Source: Paenibacillus harenae DSM 16969 (GTDB lineage Bacteria; Bacillota; Bacilli; Paenibacillales; Paenibacillaceae). Taken from it: a stretch of DNA of 64,000 nt. The notes under the pieces are model-generated. The model ran no database searches and was not told where the DNA came from. It saw only the letters and a program-made list of their open reading frames with translations. Positions within the stretch are counted from its first letter, which is position 1, and each line of letters starts with the position of its first letter. The DNA lies in the NCBI RefSeq assembly GCF_000422465.1, contig NZ_KE383846.1, positions 235,444-299,443 of the forward strand, read 5' to 3'. This document shows positions 58,960 through 64,000 of this stretch, one piece after another. A program made the position numbers and the translations under genes.

Positions 58960-59673
58960 TTAATGTTTAATAGGCGGAATATGACCGGAATAGGGTTGAG
59001 AAACAAATAATTCAAAGTTTTCATCGATTGACGCAAAAATAACATCCTCTTTGTTCAAGCCTTTGGCATGCAATTGTGATTCTAACCACACCATGTCTTT
59101 ATTCAAGTGGGACAATACTTCTTCGGTGACTTTACCTTCAAGAATTAATGGGTATGCAAGTCCGATCCGTTTTTTGACCAGCCCCAAATCCTCTACAGTA
59201 ACAGCGGTTTTCAGAGGTTTTTTATACACGGATAATTTGCCGTTAGCCTCCAATACGGCGAGTTCAACCTCGTCTAAATGAAAAATGTCTTTTTCACGCA
59301 GCATCTGAAGAATGTTGTCAATCGAGTAGCGCACTTTTTGAAGGTTAAGGATTAAAATATTTCCGTTATGAACGACCACAGTTGGTTCAAAGGTGATCCA
59401 TTTTCCGAATTTTCTTATTTTAATCGCCAACGTAGATACCCAACGCTGCAAGAGACCAATAAGTATAATGGCAACGGCAGTATGAAGATGTTGAATCTTC
59501 GGATCGGCTATATCAGCACCGACTACAGCGCCTAATGCAATAATGACAAGGAAATCGAATACCGGCAATTCACCGATAGAGCGTTTCCCCATGTAAAGAG
59601 CAACCATTAACATAAGAGGAAAAATTGTAATAATTCTTCCCGCAACCAGTAAAAGGTCTTTAATTATTTCCAC
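58960..59673 (-). CDS. DUF421 family membrane protein (YetF-like)
   Basis: A 237-residue protein with three N-terminal helices (IITIFPLMLMVALYMGKRS, PVFDFLVIIALGAVVGADIA, then HTAVAIILIGLLQRWV) and a soluble C-terminal domain of two repeats (TFEPTVVVHNGNIL, LREKDIFHLDEVELAVLEANG). YetF-type proteins are common in spore formers. Translation starts at GTG 59673 after GAAGAGGTG. It is monocistronic. Confidence 0.9.
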   Translation of the reverse strand: MEIIKDLLLVAGRIITIFPLMLMVALYMGKRSIGELPVFDFLVIIALGAVVGADIADPKIQHLHTAVAIILIGLLQRWVSTLAIKIRKFGKWITFEPTVVVHNGNILILNLQKVRYSIDNILQMLREKDIFHLDEVELAVLEANGKLSVYKKPLKTAVTVEDLGLVKKRIGLAYPLILEGKVTEEVLSHLNKDMVWLESQLHAKGLNKEDVIFASIDENFELFVSQPYSGHIPPIKH

Positions 59674-60250
59674 TTACTTCACCTCTTCGTTTGATACCGG
59701 ATTTATCGGCTATTTTTTGATCATCATGGGAGCCGGTCGCGAACGAGTATCCTTATCCAAAAGATAACGCGTATGCATCAAGTCTTCTCTCGGCATAGCT
59801 CGCTTTTCGTCGTATTTTATACAATATATCCAATTTAACTACAACTAAACAAACTAAACTCATAATCCAATGCCATTAAAAACAAAATGACAAAAATCCA
59901 CATGAGCAAAGGCCAGTCGTACACCTTGGAAAATATATCTTTACATTTACCTGTATCAAATAAAAAACAGCATCTCAAATTTTGATGCCGTGCTTCTACG
60001 CTATCGCTTCGTTCGCGCGGTCTGCCCTGGGCATTCCAGCAAATAAAACAGATAGGGGCGTCCCTCAGTCATTTATGACTCTTGAGACAGCCCCTTTATA
60101 TGCCCTCGAAACGCTTCCTGCGTTAGATGAGTTGATTTTGTCTCGCATGCGATTTAAACTTCATAGTAGAGCGTCCTCCTGTATGATGGAATTTTTAGGG
60201 CTAAGCTTTTATCTTAGTTCCCGGTCCCTTATCATTCTGCAGTCGACTAC
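59674..60250. other. 577-bp gap with an IS-end-like hairpin
   Basis: I see no supported gene; a 90-codon + frame at 59982 has no ribosome site. The hairpin at 60055-60094 (GGGGCGTCCCTCAGTCA against TGACTCTTGAGACAGCCCC) resembles end hairpins of IS1182-like elements that I recall, but no transposase fragment is recognisable. Confidence 0.45.
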
Positions 60251-61114
60251 CTAAACCAGGGCAAGCTTATCCGGGTTTCGTACGGCATACATTCTGGCAA
60301 GCTTCCCGCGTCGGAGATGTATAAATATAGCGGCCAGAGTTTCGTCCCCCGAACGGATTACTATACCGGTCTCACCGTTCAGAGGGGCAACCTCGAGGTG
60401 AAAATTTCCCTGATAATAGCGGCCTATGCTCTGGAACCCGTCGAGCAGGACTCGGGCCACTTGATCGCGCGTTTGTACCGGATGCTTGAACGCGAGTACT
60501 TTGCCGCCTCCGTCGGCGACGAACATGACGTCTTCGGTCAGCAGAGACAGCAAATGATCGACATTACCTTGCTCGAGGGATATGAGGAAGCGGCTTATCC
60601 ATTCCATTTGGGCCGCATCGGCCCTTACGGGCTCTTCCTCGGATATACCCATCTTGCTTCTTGCCCGGCTCATCAGCTTACGGCAATTTGCCTCTTGCTT
60701 GCCGAGCAGTTCGGCAATTTCGGGATAATCGAAGCCCAGCGCCTCACGCAGGACGAAAACCGTCCGCTCTGTCGGCGTCAGCCGCTCGAGCAGTACGAGC
60801 ATGCCGTAAGACAGCAGATCGCGGCGGACAACCGTCGTCTCGAGCGTATCCGCCTCAGGCGTCCGAATCGGTTCGGGGAGCCACGGACCGACGTACACTA
60901 TCCGCCTCTTCCGCGCCGATTTCTGCTGATTGAGGCAGCGATTGGTTACCATTTTGCACAAATACGCCTTCGGTTTCTCCAAACGTTCGGGATGTACGTC
61001 GAACGATTTAAAAAACACGTCCTGCACCGCATCTTCCGCGTCTTCCACAGAGCCTGTCAACTGATAAGCCAGCGTGAACAGCAGCGCTCTGTATTGATCG
61101 TACAGTTCTTCCAT
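60251..61114 (-). CDS. ECF41-type RNA polymerase sigma factor with SnoaL-like domain
   Basis: About 287 residues. Sigma region 2 (LYDQYRALLFTLAYQLTGSVEDAEDAVQDVF) and region 4 (LTPTERTVFVLREALGFDYPEIAELL) are followed by a SnoaL-like C-terminal domain of about 110 residues (ISRFLISLEQGNVDHLLSLLTEDVMFVADGGG). This extension replaces a separate anti-sigma factor in group ECF41 and tunes activity. It lies 57 bp downstream of an FAD oxidoreductase, the usual partner type, in the same direction. The ATG at 61114 has AAGGTGAG upstream; GTG 61126 is less likely. A TGTCACA -35 in front of the operon suggests autoregulation. Confidence 0.92.
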   Translation of the reverse strand: MEELYDQYRALLFTLAYQLTGSVEDAEDAVQDVFFKSFDVHPERLEKPKAYLCKMVTNRCLNQQKSARKRRIVYVGPWLPEPIRTPEADTLETTVVRRDLLSYGMLVLLERLTPTERTVFVLREALGFDYPEIAELLGKQEANCRKLMSRARSKMGISEEEPVRADAAQMEWISRFLISLEQGNVDHLLSLLTEDVMFVADGGGKVLAFKHPVQTRDQVARVLLDGFQSIGRYYQGNFHLEVAPLNGETGIVIRSGDETLAAIFIHLRRGKLARMYAVRNPDKLALV

Positions 61115-61171
61115 TCGCCGTCTCACCTTCTCCGGGCTGTCAGATATACTGCAATCTTGGTCTCTTTGTTT

Positions 61172-62362
61172 CTATAGTAGCTTACTGCCCGCTTTCCATG
61201 CAATATTCCTGAATTTCCACGCAGGCTTCCCCGTTATAATCATATTAAGTCCCCATTTGCGTCCCCACACCAATCCGCGATTTTCACCCAGACCAATGCA
61301 GTAGAAATCCAAGGGGACTTTTTTATGAACCGGGGCGGGGCGCCCCTCCAGATCGGCCATCACGATTTTCCCCAGTCGATCCGCCTGTATCCCGCCTTCT
61401 TTGCACGTCATCTGATCCGCAATGCCGTTTCTCGGATCGACTATTCTCGCACAGTCGCCAATGCTGTATACGCCCGGCGCCCCTTGGACGCGATAGCATT
61501 CATCCACCAATACTTGACCTTCAGGAGTAAGCGGCAAGCCCATACCGCGAAGGGCCGGATTCGGTATCAGACCAATCGTCCATATACACAGGCCAACAGG
61601 CAGACGATCGCCATTGGAGAGCGTCACCACTCCTGCTTCCTCCCGGATCGCCTTACGATTATGAAGCACGGTTACTCCACATCCGCTGAGCGTCAGTTCC
61701 AACTTCCGTCCAACTACCACCGGCCCTTCCGGGAACAGCCGCTCCTGCGCATTCAGCAAATAGACGGTGGTATCGGACGGATTCAGTCCCAGCGCCGTCG
61801 CTTCCTCCCGCATTGCGAGCGCCAGTTCGGCGGATGTCTCGATGCCGCTGATGCCCGCACCCCCAACCGCGATTGTCATCAGTCGCTTTCGTTCTTCAGG
61901 ATTCGTCTCGGCAACAGCTTTCCGCAGATTGGCGCGCCAGCGCTCCCGGATGTCCGCCGCGGCATACGGATCGGTCAAGGCGACGCCGCCCTGATCGGGA
62001 TCCGGTCGCCGAACGATGCTGCCGACCGCCACAACTAAAAGGTCATAACGAATTCGGGCATCATTTCCTTGCGTATCCGTATAACGAATCCGTTTTTCCC
62101 CACTATCCACGGACGTAACCGTACCTTGCACGAATTCGACTCCTTCTGGAAACCAATGCATCCAGGGAATCATAATCTCTTCCTCACCTACGGCCGGCCG
62201 GAACAACAGTATTTTGCGCACATGACCGGACTGCTTATCGATCAGAACAAACCGAATTCGCCGTCCATTCGCCATGCCCCGGGTCGTTTCCTTTATAGCC
62301 TTGAGCGCCCCAAGCCCTGCATGGCCGCCTCCGATGATTATGCATGTCAAGTCGTTCATCAT
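61172..62362 (-). CDS. FAD/NAD(P)-dependent oxidoreductase, NDH-2-like
   Basis: A 396-residue flavoprotein of the type II NADH dehydrogenase/AIF group. The N-terminal FAD motif is CIIIGGGHAGLGALKAI, followed by VVAVGS, a second nucleotide motif IAVGGAGISGIETSAELA and YSIGDCARI for the FAD ribityl. There is no obvious membrane anchor, although the C-terminal FRNIAWKAGSKLL could be amphipathic. It forms an operon with the ECF41 sigma factor downstream. AAAAGGAGCTGAGGG precedes the ATG at 62362. It probably functions in a redox or stress response; the electron acceptor is unknown. Confidence 0.9.
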   Translation of the reverse strand: MMNDLTCIIIGGGHAGLGALKAIKETTRGMANGRRIRFVLIDKQSGHVRKILLFRPAVGEEEIMIPWMHWFPEGVEFVQGTVTSVDSGEKRIRYTDTQGNDARIRYDLLVVAVGSIVRRPDPDQGGVALTDPYAAADIRERWRANLRKAVAETNPEERKRLMTIAVGGAGISGIETSAELALAMREEATALGLNPSDTTVYLLNAQERLFPEGPVVVGRKLELTLSGCGVTVLHNRKAIREEAGVVTLSNGDRLPVGLCIWTIGLIPNPALRGMGLPLTPEGQVLVDECYRVQGAPGVYSIGDCARIVDPRNGIADQMTCKEGGIQADRLGKIVMADLEGRPAPVHKKVPLDFYCIGLGENRGLVWGRKWGLNMIITGKPAWKFRNIAWKAGSKLL

Positions 62363-62412
62363 CCCTCAGCTCCTTTTACATTTTGCACATATAACAATGT
62401 AAGGCTCTGATT

Positions 62413-62419
62413 TGTGACA
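62413..62419 (-). promoter_or_regulatory. ECF41-type -35 element
   Basis: TGTCACA on the minus strand, 51 bp before the oxidoreductase ATG, equals the ECF41 -35 consensus as I recall it. The expected CGTC -10 is not found at the usual distance. Confidence 0.45.
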
Positions 62420-62487
62420 TCGGAAACGAACGAATGAGAAACACATGCGCCCGTTTAATCAGCCGTTCTTTGTTTCTCTTCTTTATT

Positions 62488-64000
62488 TTACAAACGCGGT
62501 ACGAGCGAAGCTTCCCTAGCGGACTGCTGCCAAACAAACCGGTAGCTTCCCGATCCGACCGTTACCGTAACGGAAGACGAGCCCTCCGCTACGTCCATGA
62601 TGCCGGCCGCTTCGCCGAGCTGAGCTCCGCTTTCCGTAACCTTAGAGCCGCCCAGCGCTCCCAGCAGCAGCACCTCCGCCGTTGTGTTCGGTGGAATGGT
62701 AACCTCAAGCGTAAGTGCGCCCTCGTCTGACCTGCTCCATTTCGAACTCAGCGTACCGTACAGCGTCTCCAGCCTTCCTTCCGCCCAAGCGAGTCCTTCT
62801 CCCGGCTGCGGCGCAATCCGGATACGCTTGTAGCCCGGCGCCGACTCGACCGGCTGAATGCCGGCAATCGTCCGGTACATCCAGTCTCCGACCGCCCCGT
62901 ATGCATAATGGTTGAAGGAATTCATATCCGCGCTCCAGAAGCTTCCGTCCTCCTTAATCCCGTCCCAATGCTCCCATATCGTCGTCGCGCCTTTCGTTAC
63001 CGGATACAGCCACGAAGGGTACGTCTGCTGCAGCAGCAGCTTATAAGCCGTCTCGTTATGCCCGAATGCGCTTAACGCGTGGTTCAAATACGGCGTCCCG
63101 ACGAACCCCGTCGTCAGATGGTATTGGGTTGACTCCAACAGTTCCTCCAGCTTGGCGATTGCCCGCGCCTCCGCCTTCCCGTCCAGCAGGCCGAAATGTA
63201 ATGCGAGCACCTGAGCCGTCTGCGTCGGCACAGACAGCCTTCCGGAAGCCGTGACGAACTCCTCTCTGAATGCGGCGACGACATTCCCGTACAGCTCGAG
63301 ATATTCGGCGGCATCGTCCGTCTTGCCGAGTGTATTAGCCGTTTTTTGAAGCAACGACACGGAATAAGCATAAAACGCCGTAGCGATGAGGTCTTTATCG
63401 GTTGCCCCGATATAATCGCCTGATTTGGCGTCCAGTCCGAGCCAGTCCCCAAAGTGGAAGCCTGTATTCCATAAATATTCATTGTCGCCTTGGCGCCGGA
63501 TATACGTCACCCAAGCTTTCATGCTCTCATACTGCTCCTCCAGAATCCGCTTATCCCCATAGCAAAGGTAAATCGTCCACGGGCATATGACAGCGGCGTC
63601 GCCCCATGCGGAAGAGGAATGCTCATTCTCGCCAAGCACATGCGGAACGACGAACGGTATACCGCCGTCTTCGGTCTGCTCAGCCTTCACGTCGCGCAGC
63701 CATTTGGTGAAGAAAGGCGCAACATTCGACAGGTACGACGCGGTTTGAACGAACATTTGGGCATCGCCCGTCCAGCCTAGCCGTTCATCCCGCTGCGGGC
63801 AGTCGGTCGGAATGTCCAGGAAGTTGCCCTTCAGGCCCCATTTAATATTGTGCTGCAGCTGATTCACGAGCGGATCCGAGCATTGGAAAGCGCCGGTCTC
63901 CTCCATATCCGAATGAAGTACGACAGCCGTAAAATCATCCAGCGACATGGTCTCCGGAAAGCCGGTCAGCTGCACGTAACGGAAGCCCTGGAACGTAAAC
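62488..64000 (-). CDS. GH78 alpha-L-rhamnosidase (C-terminal part, cut by window end)
   Basis: The visible 504 residues are the catalytic and C-terminal domains of a family 78 alpha-L-rhamnosidase; the frame is open through 64000, so the N-terminal domains lie outside. Family landmarks are FQGFRYVQLTGFP at the visible start, NFLDIPTDCPQRDERLGWTGDAQ (general-acid Glu), TTIWEHWD (probable base Glu), FNHYAYGAVGDWMYR and GYKRIRIAPQP in the C-terminal beta domain. It releases L-rhamnose from pectic rhamnogalacturonan, glycosides or other polysaccharides. It may be intracellular, but the N-terminus cannot be judged. Confidence 0.95.
   Translation of the reverse strand, partial: FTFQGFRYVQLTGFPETMSLDDFTAVVLHSDMEETGAFQCSDPLVNQLQHNIKWGLKGNFLDIPTDCPQRDERLGWTGDAQMFVQTASYLSNVAPFFTKWLRDVKAEQTEDGGIPFVVPHVLGENEHSSSAWGDAAVICPWTIYLCYGDKRILEEQYESMKAWVTYIRRQGDNEYLWNTGFHFGDWLGLDAKSGDYIGATDKDLIATAFYAYSVSLLQKTANTLGKTDDAAEYLELYGNVVAAFREEFVTASGRLSVPTQTAQVLALHFGLLDGKAEARAIAKLEELLESTQYHLTTGFVGTPYLNHALSAFGHNETAYKLLLQQTYPSWLYPVTKGATTIWEHWDGIKEDGSFWSADMNSFNHYAYGAVGDWMYRTIAGIQPVESAPGYKRIRIAPQPGEGLAWAEGRLETLYGTLSSKWSRSDEGALTLEVTIPPNTTAEVLLLGALGGSKVTESGAQLGEAAGIMDVAEGSSSVTVTVGSGSYRFVWQQSAREASLVPRL

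Noticed and set aside
59982..60254. 90-codon + frame in the gap after the DUF421 gene
   Set aside because: No ribosome site, no recognisable sequence, and its end overlaps the sigma-factor gene on the other strand.
1..64000. tRNA, rRNA, prophage or toxin-antitoxin genes
   Set aside because: I looked for cloverleaf arms, integrase or phage proteins and small paired genes and found none that could be supported.

Overview
The window looks like chromosomal DNA of a spore-forming Paenibacillus-type Firmicute. The evidence is strong Shine-Dalgarno sites (AGGAGG, AAGGGGG), frequent TTG/GTG starts, sigma-A-like promoters, U-tailed terminators, many AraC regulators beside carbohydrate genes, an S-layer-anchored (SLH) exoprotein, a YIEGIA pair (a family of spore formers) and palindromic or tandem intergenic repeats. 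I see no rRNA, tRNA, CRISPR array, prophage or intact insertion sequence.

Layout. 0.1-4.3 kb: a minus-strand sugar operon (two Gfo/Idh/MocA dehydrogenases, a TIM-barrel isomerase, an AraC regulator). 4.6-8.5 kb: a small acidic protein and a heterodimeric ABC exporter. 8.6-10 kb: a palindromic repeat element, then a ZTP riboswitch with terminator in front of folD. 10.2-17 kb: a SorC-type regulator and a 1,896-residue secreted nuclease/5'-nucleotidase with SLH anchor. 17.4-22.2 kb: a second ABC exporter pair and a glycosyltransferase. 22.6-28.3 kb: a nitrite-assimilation island, with nirB-nirD-cobA divergent from an ANTAR regulator and a TrpD-like protein. The nirB leader carries two hexaloop hairpins overlapping a terminator, and the divergent region carries two GlnR/TnrA-type boxes.

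28.3-33.3 kb: an esterase, a divergent-PAP2 protein, a Crp/Fnr regulator with a small DMT-type membrane protein, an MBL hydrolase, a small Ser/Thr-rich protein and a SET-domain protein. 33.3-40.1 kb: a five-gene operon plus divergent AraC regulator that together encode a plausible full route from L-galactose to 2-keto-3-deoxygluconate. 40.2-45.6 kb: two paralogous tiny proteins, an EamA transporter, an acyltransferase, a repeat-rich island, a VOC dioxygenase-like protein and an AraC regulator. 45.8-50.2 kb: a GH42 beta-galactosidase and an ABC-2 exporter. 50.3-52.2 kb: a zinc-type CDF exporter with its ArsR regulator and operator. 52.4-58.9 kb: xanthine-dehydrogenase-type genes, with the maturation genes in one overlapping operon with the YIEGIA pair. 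59-64 kb: a DUF421 protein, an ECF41-type sigma factor with its oxidoreductase, and a GH78 alpha-L-rhamnosidase that runs off the right edge.

The main themes are plant or algal polysaccharide use (rhamnosidase, beta-galactosidase, L-galactose route) and nitrogen or nucleic-acid scavenging (nitrite reductase, secreted nuclease, xanthine dehydrogenase). The most interesting signals are the ANTAR-type nirB leader, the L-galactose operon, the coupling of xanthine-dehydrogenase maturation to YIEGIA, and the twin small Gln/Asn/Ala-rich proteins. All functional assignments come from reading motifs by eye; no database search was run.
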